The notes beneath the pieces are model-generated. The model was not told the origin of the DNA and did no database searches. It saw only the letters and a program-made list of their open reading frames with translations. Positions 45,217 to 52,992 of a stretch of DNA of 62,025 nucleotides are shown here, in pieces (position 1 is the stretch's first letter; every line of letters starts with the position of its first letter). Source of the stretch: Thermomonas sp. (GTDB taxonomy: Bacteria; Pseudomonadota; Gammaproteobacteria; Xanthomonadales; Xanthomonadaceae); contig NZ_JADZDS010000104.1 of NCBI RefSeq assembly GCF_020850895.1, forward strand, positions 1 to 62,025, read 5' to 3'. Both the position numbers and the translations under genes were made by a program.

Positions 45217-45296
45217 TCACCCATGCTAGCCGCTGTTCTGCCACGGTTGCAGATCCGGGGCATAAGCTGCGCATCCGTCGTGTCCTCCAAACTACC

Positions 45297-46319
45297 ATGC
45301 GCGCGCCCGTTGCAATTACCCTGCTCACCATCCTGCTTGCCGCTTGCGTGTCATCGCCCACGGTGGTCGATGCGCCGGCAAGCCCGGCACCTGTCACCAC
45401 CCCGACGCTGCCGCCGCTGCGGATCGGCCTGGCTCTCGGGGGCGGTGCGGCCAAGGGCTTTGCCCATATCGGCGTGATCAAGATGCTGGAAGCCAACGGC
45501 ATCCATCCGGTGCTTGTCACCGGCACCAGCGCCGGCAGCGTGGTTGGCGCGCTGTATGCCAGCGGCATGGATGCCTACGCATTGCAGGAGCGCGCGGTGG
45601 CGCTGGATGAGGCGCAAATTCGCGATGTCAGCCTGTTCTCCGGTGGCCTGATCAAGGGCCAGAAGCTGGAGGACTACGTCAACGCACAGGTTGGCAATCG
45701 GCCGATCGAGCGCCTACCGATTCCGTTTGCCGCCGTCGCTACGCGACTGGAAGATGGCAAGCCAACGGTGTTCCAGCGCGGCAATGTCGGCCAAGCCGTG
45801 CGTGCATCGAGTTCGGTCCCGGGTGTGTTCGAGGCGGTGACCATCGGCCGCTGGCATTACGTCGATGGCGGCGTGGTCAGTCCGGTGCCGGTGGATGCCG
45901 CACGGGAACTGGGTGCCGACTTCGTGATCGCGGTCGACATCGGCAGCAAGGCCACCGGTTCCAGTGCCACACCGTACAGCCTGCTGGGCAACGTCAATCA
46001 GAGCATCCGCATCATGGGCCAGCGGCTCGCCGCCGCCGAACTCAAGCGCGCCGACGTGGTGATCCGGCCGGCAGTCAACGACATCGGCCCGGCGGATTTC
46101 AGCCAGAAACAGCGCGCCATCCTCGAAGGCGAACGCGCATTGCAGGCGGCACTGCCGCAGATTCGTGACCGCCTCGCCGCCGTGCTGACCGCGCGTGCGC
46201 AACGGGCGCGTGCGGCTGCGCAGGCACAACAGGCCAGTGCGGCGACGCCGGTTGCCGAATGCACGCCGCACCGAAGCTGGACGACGTTCTGGCGCAGTGT
46301 CTGCAGCAAGACCGAGTAA
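45297..46319 (+). CDS. patatin-like phospholipase lipoprotein
   Basis: Acyl hydrolase of the patatin/RssA family, 340 aa, with lipobox LAAC (Cys17), so membrane-attached on the periplasmic side. The oxyanion loop is GGGAAKG, the nucleophile Ser78 lies in GTSAG, and the Asp is D190 in DGG. It differs from the cytoplasmic-type patatin at 980-1930 in its lipid anchor and Ala/Pro-rich linker (about 18-40). The C-terminal Gln/Ala-rich helix is likely surface-exposed. Substrate unknown; a phospholipid or lysolipid is plausible. Confidence 0.9.
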   Translation: MRAPVAITLLTILLAACVSSPTVVDAPASPAPVTTPTLPPLRIGLALGGGAAKGFAHIGVIKMLEANGIHPVLVTGTSAGSVVGALYASGMDAYALQERAVALDEAQIRDVSLFSGGLIKGQKLEDYVNAQVGNRPIERLPIPFAAVATRLEDGKPTVFQRGNVGQAVRASSSVPGVFEAVTIGRWHYVDGGVVSPVPVDAARELGADFVIAVDIGSKATGSSATPYSLLGNVNQSIRIMGQRLAAAELKRADVVIRPAVNDIGPADFSQKQRAILEGERALQAALPQIRDRLAAVLTARAQRARAAAQAQQASAATPVAECTPHRSWTTFWRSVCSKTE

Positions 46320-46363
46320 ATCCCGCGCAGCGCGACCGCATCACGCCTGCGGTCAACCTTGTT

Positions 46364-46804
46364 TCAAGGACGTGGCGACGTCCCGACGCCATGGCCGTAG
46401 ACCAAGGTGCCGCCCAGGAAACCGGTGGCCAGCACCGCCAGCAAGCCGGCACCGCTCAAGGCCAAGGCAACCGTCCCCGGCGCAACCAAGGAGAACTGGT
46501 GCTGCTGGATGCCCTGCACCCGCAGCAACAGGCTACCGGCATAGAGGCACCAGCTGGCCAGCGCCATCCCCATGTGCCGGTTGACGATGCGCAGTGCCGG
46601 GTGGCCATCGGGCAGCTTGAGCAGATCGACGAATCCGGCGGCGGCAGCGATCAGGCCCGTGGCGCAACCCACCAGCATCAGCAAGGCGGCAAATGTCTGC
46701 AGCAGCCAAGGCTGCCAGACCAAGGCCACGCCATCCAGCACCGTCGCCATCAGCCACGCCGCAATCGGGAAGTGCACCAGCATGGGATGGAGCGGATGTT
46801 TCAT
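46364..46804 (-). CDS. DUF2231 domain membrane protein
   Basis: Four-helix membrane protein of 146 aa in the DUF2231 family. The start MKHPLHPMLVHFPIA is the family motif, with two His that could bind heme or metal. Hydrophobic segments lie at about 12-28, 35-58, 78-95 and 107-133. The family is often found with redox or respiratory genes. It is the last gene of a leftward cluster with a second GTP cyclohydrolase, a sigma factor and another small membrane protein. Confidence 0.82.
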   Translation of the reverse strand: MKHPLHPMLVHFPIAAWLMATVLDGVALVWQPWLLQTFAALLMLVGCATGLIAAAAGFVDLLKLPDGHPALRIVNRHMGMALASWCLYAGSLLLRVQGIQQHQFSLVAPGTVALALSGAGLLAVLATGFLGGTLVYGHGVGTSPRP

Positions 46805-46877
46805 CAGGTGGGTGTCCTGCGCGTTGCCGTGCTGCGCGTTGCCATGGGGATGCTACTGCCGGCGCTGCGACCCATGT

Positions 46878-47222
46878 TCAGTGCATCACCACGGCGGCAA
46901 TCAGCAACAACGCGCCGGTAATGGCGAAACTGGCGTGGGTCAACACCACCTTCTTCATCGCCACCCGCTTGCCGTAGTGCATCGAGGCCAGGTAGAAGCC
47001 GAAACCGGCGGTGACAAGGAATACGCACAGCGCGATGATCGGCAACGTGCCGACGTTGTCCGGCAGGATGGCCGTGGTCAGCAGGATGATGCCGGTCGCA
47101 CCCAGCATCGCGTGCAGCAGCGAGACCGCCCATGGCGCGAGTTTCCCGCGCAGTACGAACGAGGCCAGCACCAGGCCACCACAGGCACCCACCAGAAACA
47201 CGATCAATGCATACAACAACAT
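46878..47222 (-). CDS. small four-helix membrane protein, unknown function
   Basis: Membrane protein of 114 aa with four hydrophobic segments at about residues 3-22, 34-53, 60-78 and 92-111. His residues near the loops (SLLHAM, ASMHYGKR, LTHASF, VVMH) recur, which could bind heme or metal. I recognise no family. It lies in the leftward cluster between the ECF sigma factor and DUF2231 genes, with gaps of 34 and 73 bases, and is likely co-transcribed. Confidence 0.72.
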   Translation of the reverse strand: MLLYALIVFLVGACGGLVLASFVLRGKLAPWAVSLLHAMLGATGIILLTTAILPDNVGTLPIIALCVFLVTAGFGFYLASMHYGKRVAMKKVVLTHASFAITGALLLIAAVVMH

Positions 47223-47256
47223 GGCCCCCTCCTTTGTTGAGTGTGTTGAAACGAAA

Positions 47257-47961
47257 TCAATCGCCAGGCATCGCCTCGATCCGCGCCATCACCGCGGCGG
47301 TGACGCGGGCGCAGCGCGCGCCCATGAACTCGAACACGCCGCCACGTGCGCCGCTGACCTTGTCTTCCAGCACGGCGCGCAACTGCTTGCGGGCGCGGTG
47401 CAGGCGGGTCTTCACGGTTTCCTCGCGCAACTCGAGTGCGGTTGCGGTTTCCTCGACCGAACAGCCCTCGACATCGCGCAACAGGTAGACCAGCCGGAAG
47501 CCTTCCGGCAGGGCGTCGATCGCGCCTTCCAGCCAGCGCCGCAGCTGCGCGGTTTCGGCCATGCGGAACGGGTCTTCGCCCGTGCTCTCGGTGCCGGGAA
47601 ACGGCACCACCTTGCCGGCATCCATCACGGTCTCCATCACCTCGATCTCCACGGTTTCACGCTTGCGCCGCAGGCGGCCATAGGCTTCGTTGAGCGCGAT
47701 CCGGGTCAACCAGGTCGCCAGTGAGGCCTCGCCACGAAAACTGCCGATTTTCTGATACGCATGCAGATAGGCCTCCTGCACCACATCCTCGGCTTCGGCT
47801 TCGTCGCGGATCACGCCGCGCACCACCCGGAACAGGCGCTGGTTGCAGCGCTGGGTGATCTGCCGAAACGCCTCGCGTTCACCGGCGCGCACGCAGGCCA
47901 CCAGCTGTGCATCGCCCATTGCGGCGTAATCGCGTGCGGTGGTCGTTGCTGACGAAACCAT
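47257..47961 (-). CDS. ECF-type RNA polymerase sigma factor
   Basis: Sigma-70-family factor of 234 aa, extracytoplasmic-function type. Region 2 spans about residues 25-95 (CNQRLFRVVRGVIRDEAEAE and DVVQEAYLHAYQKIGSFRG), region 4 about 145-200 (LPEGFRLVYLLRDVEGCSVE and LREETVKTRLHRARKQLR). A C-terminal extension contains FEFMGARCARVTAAVMARI, a conserved Cys-bearing tail. No anti-sigma gene is next to it. It begins 17 bases after the second folE stop, so it is probably in that operon. GGGAGG precedes the ATG at 47961. Confidence 0.92.
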   Translation of the reverse strand: MVSSATTTARDYAAMGDAQLVACVRAGEREAFRQITQRCNQRLFRVVRGVIRDEAEAEDVVQEAYLHAYQKIGSFRGEASLATWLTRIALNEAYGRLRRKRETVEIEVMETVMDAGKVVPFPGTESTGEDPFRMAETAQLRRWLEGAIDALPEGFRLVYLLRDVEGCSVEETATALELREETVKTRLHRARKQLRAVLEDKVSGARGGVFEFMGARCARVTAAVMARIEAMPGD

Positions 47962-47978
47962 GGCGTTGCCTCCCCTGT

Positions 47979-48614
47979 TCAATCCATCAACATTTTCAGG
48001 ACTTCGCTGCGATACGGCGCGTTCGCGCAGTCACCCAGCAGCCGTCGCGTCACCATGCTGGTGCCGTGGGTGTGTACGCCGCGTGTGGTCATGCAGCCGT
48101 GGCTGGCGCGGATCACTACTGCCACGCCACGCGGCTGCAATTCGCGTTGCAGCGTATCGGCGATTTCCGCGGTCAATCGCTCCTGGATCTGCAGTCGACG
48201 TGAATACGCATCGACCAGCCGCGCCAGTTTGGAAATGCCGACGACATCCTTGCCCGGCAGATAAGCCACATGCGCCACGCCCTGGATCGCCGCCATGTGG
48301 TGCTCGCATACCGACTGCACCGGGATGTCGCGCAGGATCACCAGATCGTCATAGCCCGAGGTCGCAAAACGACGACCAAGAATCTTGCCGGGGTCGCGCC
48401 GATAACCGCCGAACCATTCTTCATACGCCTTCACCACCCGCGCTGGGGTATCGAGCAAGCCTTCGCGTGCCGGATCGTCACCGGCCCAACGGATCAGGGT
48501 GCGCACCGCCGCTTCGGCCTGGGCGCGACTGGGGCGCAACTCGTCCGCAGTGTCCAGGGTCTGTGCGACATCACGGGAAATCGGGGTCACGGCATGGGCG
48601 GCGTGTTCGAGCAT
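47979..48614 (-). CDS. folE: GTP cyclohydrolase I (second copy)
   Basis: Second GTP cyclohydrolase I, 211 aa, with all zinc ligands: Cys103 and His106 (VCEHHMAA) and Cys174 (SHGCMTTRG). It differs from the copy at 23708 in an N-terminal extension of about 25 residues and in the end, MVTRRLLG with ANAPYRSEVLKMLMD. It leads a leftward cluster with an ECF sigma factor and two small membrane proteins, so it may be stress-linked rather than housekeeping. AAGGACG lies 8 bases before the ATG at 48614. Confidence 0.93.
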   Translation of the reverse strand: MLEHAAHAVTPISRDVAQTLDTADELRPSRAQAEAAVRTLIRWAGDDPAREGLLDTPARVVKAYEEWFGGYRRDPGKILGRRFATSGYDDLVILRDIPVQSVCEHHMAAIQGVAHVAYLPGKDVVGISKLARLVDAYSRRLQIQERLTAEIADTLQRELQPRGVAVVIRASHGCMTTRGVHTHGTSMVTRRLLGDCANAPYRSEVLKMLMD

Positions 48615-48762
48615 TGCGGCGTCCTTTTCGACCGGTTTCCAAGGCTGATGACGCGGCGGCGGAAAAGGTTCCCGCATTGCGAGCGGGAACCGATTTCACG
48701 CGGCCTGCATCCAAGTTGCGTGCATCCTGCATTCCATCAGCCAACTCTCGGGAGGGATCGAC

Positions 48763-50274
48763 ATGTCCGGAACCACCACGCCCAGCGGCATCGATTTCAC
48801 CCAAGGCATTGCCTTGGCCGACATCCCCGACGCCGGCGTGGTGACTGGCCATGTTGGTGACGATGCCGTGTTGCTCGCACGCGTCGACGGCCGGTTGCAC
48901 GCGGTCTCCGGCAGCTGCACCCACTACGGCGCGCCGCTGGGCGAAGGCCTGCGGGTGGGCGATGAAATCCGCTGCCCCTGGCACCACGCCTGTTTCAGCC
49001 TGCGCACCGGGCAGGCGCTGAAAGCCCCGGCATTCGCGCCGCTGGCGTGCTGGACGGTGGAGATCGAGGGTGACAGAGCCTACGTTCGAAAGGCCGCCGA
49101 TGGCATTGCGGCGCCGGTCACGGCACCCAAGCAAACCTTGCCCGAACGCGTGGTCCTGATCGGCGGTGGCGCGGCCGCGTTTGCCTGCGCCCAGCGCCTG
49201 CGCGAGCGCGGCTTCGACGGCACCATCACCATGCTCAGCACCGATGCCGATCCACCCTGCGATCGGCCCAACCTGTCCAAGGACTATCTGGCCGGCACCG
49301 CCGCCGAGGAATGGATTCCGCTGCAGTCTCCGGAGTTCTATGGCGACAACCGCATCGACTTGCATCTGGATTGCGAAGTGACGGCCATCGATCCGGCTGC
49401 ACGGCAGGTCACCACCGCCCGCGGTGAGGCCTTCGATTACGACGCGCTGGTGCTGGCCACCGGTGCCGAACCCAACCACCTGTCGCTGCCCGGCTTCGAT
49501 CTGCCCAATGTCTACGCGCTGCGTTCGCAGGCCGATTCTCGTGCGCTGCTGGCAGGGATTGAACACGCCAAGTCGGTCGCCATCATCGGTGCCGGTTTCA
49601 TCGGGCTGGAAGCGGCTGGCGCGTTGCGTTCGCGTGGTCTTGAGGTGCATGTCATCGCACCGGAAGCATTGCCGCTGGCGCGGATCGTCGGTGATGAGCT
49701 TGCATCCGATCTGCTGAACCGGCATCGGGATCAGGGCGTGCAATTCCATCTGCAATCCCAAACCACTGCCTTCGACGGCAAGGTCCTGAGCTTGGCCAAT
49801 GGCGACACGATCAACGCCGATGCACTGCTGGTCGGCGTCGGCGTCAAGCCACGCACCGCGCTGGCGCAGGCCGCAGGCCTTGCGGTGGACAACGGCATCC
49901 TGGTCGATCCGTTCCTGCGTACCTCAGCCGATGGCATCTACGCCGCCGGCGACGTGGCCAGCTACCCGCACGGCGACGGGCGCGCGCGGGTCGAGCACTG
50001 GGTCCACGCCGAGCGCATGGGCCAGTGCGTGGCCGACAACCTGCTGGGCGATGCGCGCACCTTCGACGATCCGCCGTTCTTCTGGACCCACCACTACGGC
50101 ACCGACCTGCGCTACCTCGGCCATGGCCGCGGCTGGAATTCGATTGAAATGGACGGCACGCCAGCCGACAACGACTGCCTCGCCCGCTATTACCGCGATG
50201 GCGCGCTGATCGCCGCCGCCGCGATCGGTCGCGATCGGGAGTTGCTGGAATTACAGGCCACGTTGGTGGACTAG
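48763..50274 (+). CDS. Rieske domain-FAD/NAD(P)-dependent oxidoreductase fusion
   Basis: Protein of 503 aa. The N-terminal 105 residues form a Rieske 2Fe-2S domain with C52-T-H54 and C70PWH73; the rest is a class-II pyridine-nucleotide-disulfide-type reductase with an FAD site (VVLIGGGAAAFACAQ), an NAD site (VAIIGAGFIGLEAAG) and the DGIYAAGDVA motif. Human AIFM3 has the same fusion. The likely role is electron transfer from NAD(P)H, partner unknown. It is divergent from the folE-sigma cluster and convergent with the Lrp gene. Confidence 0.92.
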   Translation: MSGTTTPSGIDFTQGIALADIPDAGVVTGHVGDDAVLLARVDGRLHAVSGSCTHYGAPLGEGLRVGDEIRCPWHHACFSLRTGQALKAPAFAPLACWTVEIEGDRAYVRKAADGIAAPVTAPKQTLPERVVLIGGGAAAFACAQRLRERGFDGTITMLSTDADPPCDRPNLSKDYLAGTAAEEWIPLQSPEFYGDNRIDLHLDCEVTAIDPAARQVTTARGEAFDYDALVLATGAEPNHLSLPGFDLPNVYALRSQADSRALLAGIEHAKSVAIIGAGFIGLEAAGALRSRGLEVHVIAPEALPLARIVGDELASDLLNRHRDQGVQFHLQSQTTAFDGKVLSLANGDTINADALLVGVGVKPRTALAQAAGLAVDNGILVDPFLRTSADGIYAAGDVASYPHGDGRARVEHWVHAERMGQCVADNLLGDARTFDDPPFFWTHHYGTDLRYLGHGRGWNSIEMDGTPADNDCLARYYRDGALIAAAAIGRDRELLELQATLVD

Positions 50275-50756
50275 CCGGTCGGCAATTCCAGACCCTGCGC
50301 CCGCTTCACCGTGCGCAGCACGAAGCTGGAATTGACGTCGGCGACCTCGGCCTGCGCCAGCAATTTGTCGAGCAGGAAGCGGGAGAAATGCTCCAGCCCG
50401 CCGACCACGACGTGCAACAGATAGTCCATGTCACCGGTCAGGGCATGGCAGGCCACGACTTCCGGCCAGGCGTTGACCTGTTGGGCAAAGACCGCGATGC
50501 GTTCGGCGTCGTGGCTCTTGAGCTGCACCCGCACGAAGGCCTGCAGGCCCAAGCCCAGCCGCTCCGGGTCCACCTCGGCGCGATAGCCGACGATCACGCC
50601 GTCGCGTTCCAGCCGCTGCACCCGCCGCAGGCAGGCAGAGGCCGACAGATGCACGCGCTCGGCCAGTTCGGCATGGGTCTGGCGGCCGGCGCGTTGCAAT
50701 TCTGCCAACAAGACGAGGTCGATCCGGTCCAACTCGATTGCGCTCATATCCGACAT
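50271..50756 (-). CDS. Lrp/AsnC family transcriptional regulator
   Basis: Regulator of 161 aa with an N-terminal HTH (residues about 7-55, LDRIDLVLLAELQRAGRQTH then LSASACLRRVQRLERDGVI) and a C-terminal RAM ligand domain. Such proteins sense amino acids. It is divergent from phhA, so control of phenylalanine breakdown, and of its own gene, is likely. It overlaps the convergent Rieske oxidoreductase gene by 4 bases. Confidence 0.92.
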   Translation of the reverse strand: MSDMSAIELDRIDLVLLAELQRAGRQTHAELAERVHLSASACLRRVQRLERDGVIVGYRAEVDPERLGLGLQAFVRVQLKSHDAERIAVFAQQVNAWPEVVACHALTGDMDYLLHVVVGGLEHFSRFLLDKLLAQAEVADVNSSFVLRTVKRAQGLELPTG

Positions 50757-50767
50757 ATTCCGGATGA

Positions 50768-50809
50768 ATTACGCACTAATCATGCTTGAATCATCAATTT
50801 TTGCGCAAT
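50768..50809 (+). promoter_or_regulatory. candidate operator between the Lrp-type gene and phhA
   Basis: Inverted half-sites ATTACGCA (50768-50775) and TGCGCAAT (50802-50809), 7 of 8 paired, face each other across 26 AT-rich bases. They lie between the divergent Lrp-type gene and phhA in the least GC-rich piece of the window and could serve as a binding site for that regulator. Confidence 0.4.
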
Positions 50810-50872
50810 AAAGCAGACATCGTGCGCCCTTGCCCGCCTATGCTTGCCGTTTCCACCTTGTTCGAGCCTGCC

Positions 50873-51763
50873 ATGAACGCCCAACCTCGCCGCCTCGAAA
50901 ACATCCAGACCGATCGCGGCTCGGTTCCCGTGTACACCACAGGAATCGTCGAACAGCCTTGGAACGACTATTCCGACGTCGACCACGACGTCTGGAGGCG
51001 GTTGTACGAGCGCCAGCGCAACGTCCTTCCGGGACGCGCCTGCGATGCGTTCTTGCATGCGCAGGACACCATGCGGATGACGCCGGACCGGATTCCGAAA
51101 TTCTCGGAATTGAACAAGGTGCTCGGGGATGCCACCGGCTGGCAAATCGTCGGCGTTGAAGGCCTGTTGCCCGAATTGGATTTCTTCACTCACCTCGCCA
51201 ACCGGCGTTTTCCAGTCACCTGGTGGATCCGGCGTCCGGACCAGATCGACTACATCGCCGAGCCTGACCTGTTCCATGATCTGTTCGGTCACGTTCCGCC
51301 GCTGATGGATCCAACCTTCGCCGACTACCTGGTTGCCTATGGCGAAGGCGGGGTCAAGGCCCACGGTTTCGGCCCGGACGCGCTGATGCAGCTGGCACGG
51401 CTGTATTGGTACACGGTGGAATTCGGGCTGATGCGAGAAAACGGACAGATGCGCATCTACGGGGCCGGCATCGCCAGTTCCGCGGGGGAATCCGTCCACA
51501 GCGTCGAAAGTGCCGCCCCGAACCGAATCGCTTTTGACCTGGAGCGAATCATGCGCACCCGCTACCGGATCGACAGCTACCAGAAGACCTATTTCGTGAT
51601 CGACAGCTACGAACAGCTGATCGAGGCGACCCGACCCGATTTCGCTCCAATCTACGCACGGCTGGCCATGCAGCCGACCGTTCCGGCCGGTGGTGTGCTG
51701 GAGACCGATGCCGTGTTGCAGCATGGCAGCGGTGAAGGTTGGAGCGCCGAAGGCGATGTTTGA
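50873..51763 (+). CDS. phhA: phenylalanine 4-monooxygenase
   Basis: Converts phenylalanine to tyrosine with O2 and tetrahydropterin, 296 aa. Iron ligands are His135 and His140 (HDLFGH) and Glu183 (YWYTVEFG), matching bacterial PAH. PFAM-typical blocks such as FFTHLANRRFPVTWWIR and EPDLFHDLFGHVP are clear. The start at 50873 is the family start; longer in-frame starts at 50840 and 50786 exist. No pterin carbinolamine dehydratase (phhB) is beside it. Its pterin cofactor must come from GTP via a folE, of which there are two in this window. Confidence 0.95.
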   Translation: MNAQPRRLENIQTDRGSVPVYTTGIVEQPWNDYSDVDHDVWRRLYERQRNVLPGRACDAFLHAQDTMRMTPDRIPKFSELNKVLGDATGWQIVGVEGLLPELDFFTHLANRRFPVTWWIRRPDQIDYIAEPDLFHDLFGHVPPLMDPTFADYLVAYGEGGVKAHGFGPDALMQLARLYWYTVEFGLMRENGQMRIYGAGIASSAGESVHSVESAAPNRIAFDLERIMRTRYRIDSYQKTYFVIDSYEQLIEATRPDFAPIYARLAMQPTVPAGGVLETDAVLQHGSGEGWSAEGDV

Positions 51764-51908
51764 GGCCCTGCGTCGGGGTTCCGTGCAAGCCGGGCGCACC
51801 AGGCCGCGGTACCGTCTGGAATCCCGCCGGTACTGCTAGCCATAAGGCCGGCTCGTCCACCGCCCGCGCTTTGGGCCACAATAACCTCGCCATGCCCAGG
51901 GGGATGCC

Positions 51909-52949
51909 ATGACGATGAGTGGGGCGATAGCGCTGACCCGCTACCTGATCGAAGAGCAACGCGCCGGCCATATCAATGCCGAGTTGCGCCTGCTGGTCGA
52001 GGTGGTGGCACGCGCCTGCAAGCAAATTTCCGTCGCCGTGGGCAAAGGTGCGCTGGGCGGCGTGCTGGGTGATGCCGGGTCGCCAGGCGAGGCCAGCATC
52101 AACGTGCAGGGCGAGGCGCAGAAGAAACTCGACGTGCTCAGCAACGAGATCCTGCTGGAAGCCAACGCCTGGGGTGGACATCTTGCTGGCCTCGCCTCCG
52201 AGGAAATGGACGCCTCGCAGCCGATCCCGGACACGTACCCGCACGGCAATTACCTGCTGTTGTTCGACCCGCTCGACGGCAGCTCCAACATCGATGTCAA
52301 TGTCTCGGTCGGCACCATCTTCTCGGTACTGCGCTGCCCGGAGGGTATCGCCACGCCAGCCGACGCGCATTTCCTGCAACCGGGCACGGCGCAGGTGGCC
52401 GCCGGTTATTGCGTGTACGGCCCACAGACCACCCTGGTGCTGACCGTCGGCCACGGCACCCATGTGTTCACCCTGGATCGTGAAGTCGGCAGTTTCACGA
52501 TGACCGCGCGCGGCATCCGCATCCCGGAGGAGACCAAGGAATTTGCGGTCAACATGTCCAACCAGCGGTTCTGGGAGCCACCGATGCAGGCCTATGTCGG
52601 CGACCTGTTGGCCGGCAAGGACGGGCCCCGCGGCAAGGACTTCAATATGCGCTGGGTGGCCTCGATGGTGGCCGACGTGCACCGCATCCTCACCCGCGGC
52701 GGCATCTTCAGCTATCCGCTGGACAGCAAATGCGCGGCCAAGGGCGGCAAACTGCGGCTGATGTACGAAGCCAACCCGATGAGCTTGCTGGTCGAACAGG
52801 CTGGCGGCGCTGCCAGCACCGGCCGCCAGCGAATGCTTGAGGTCCAGCCGACCGGCCTGCACCAGCGGGTGCCGGTGTTCCTCGGATCGAAGCGCGAAGT
52901 CGAGGCCGCCGAGGGCTACCACCACGCCCAAGGCACCGACGCAAGCTGA
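51909..52949 (+). CDS. fbp: fructose-1,6-bisphosphatase class I
   Basis: Gluconeogenic phosphatase removing the C1 phosphate of fructose 1,6-bisphosphate, 346 aa. Metal-binding motif [16 protein letters not shown], an upstream Glu motif (ASEEMD), and the substrate block [14 protein letters not shown] are conserved. ATG at 51909 with a GGGGGA site; an ATG two codons in is the alternative. It is followed by the SLC13-type permease gene. Confidence 0.95.
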   Translation: MTMSGAIALTRYLIEEQRAGHINAELRLLVEVVARACKQISVAVGKGALGGVLGDAGSPGEASINVQGEAQKKLDVLSNEILLEANAWGGHLAGLASEEMDASQPIPDTYPHGNYLLLFDPLDGSSNIDVNVSVGTIFSVLRCPEGIATPADAHFLQPGTAQVAAGYCVYGPQTTLVLTVGHGTHVFTLDREVGSFTMTARGIRIPEETKEFAVNMSNQRFWEPPMQAYVGDLLAGKDGPRGKDFNMRWVASMVADVHRILTRGGIFSYPLDSKCAAKGGKLRLMYEANPMSLLVEQAGGAASTGRQRMLEVQPTGLHQRVPVFLGSKREVEAAEGYHHAQGTDAS

Positions 52950-52992
52950 GCGGCGCTTCCTCCAGCGCCCCAGCCGGAACGCCAACCACCGC

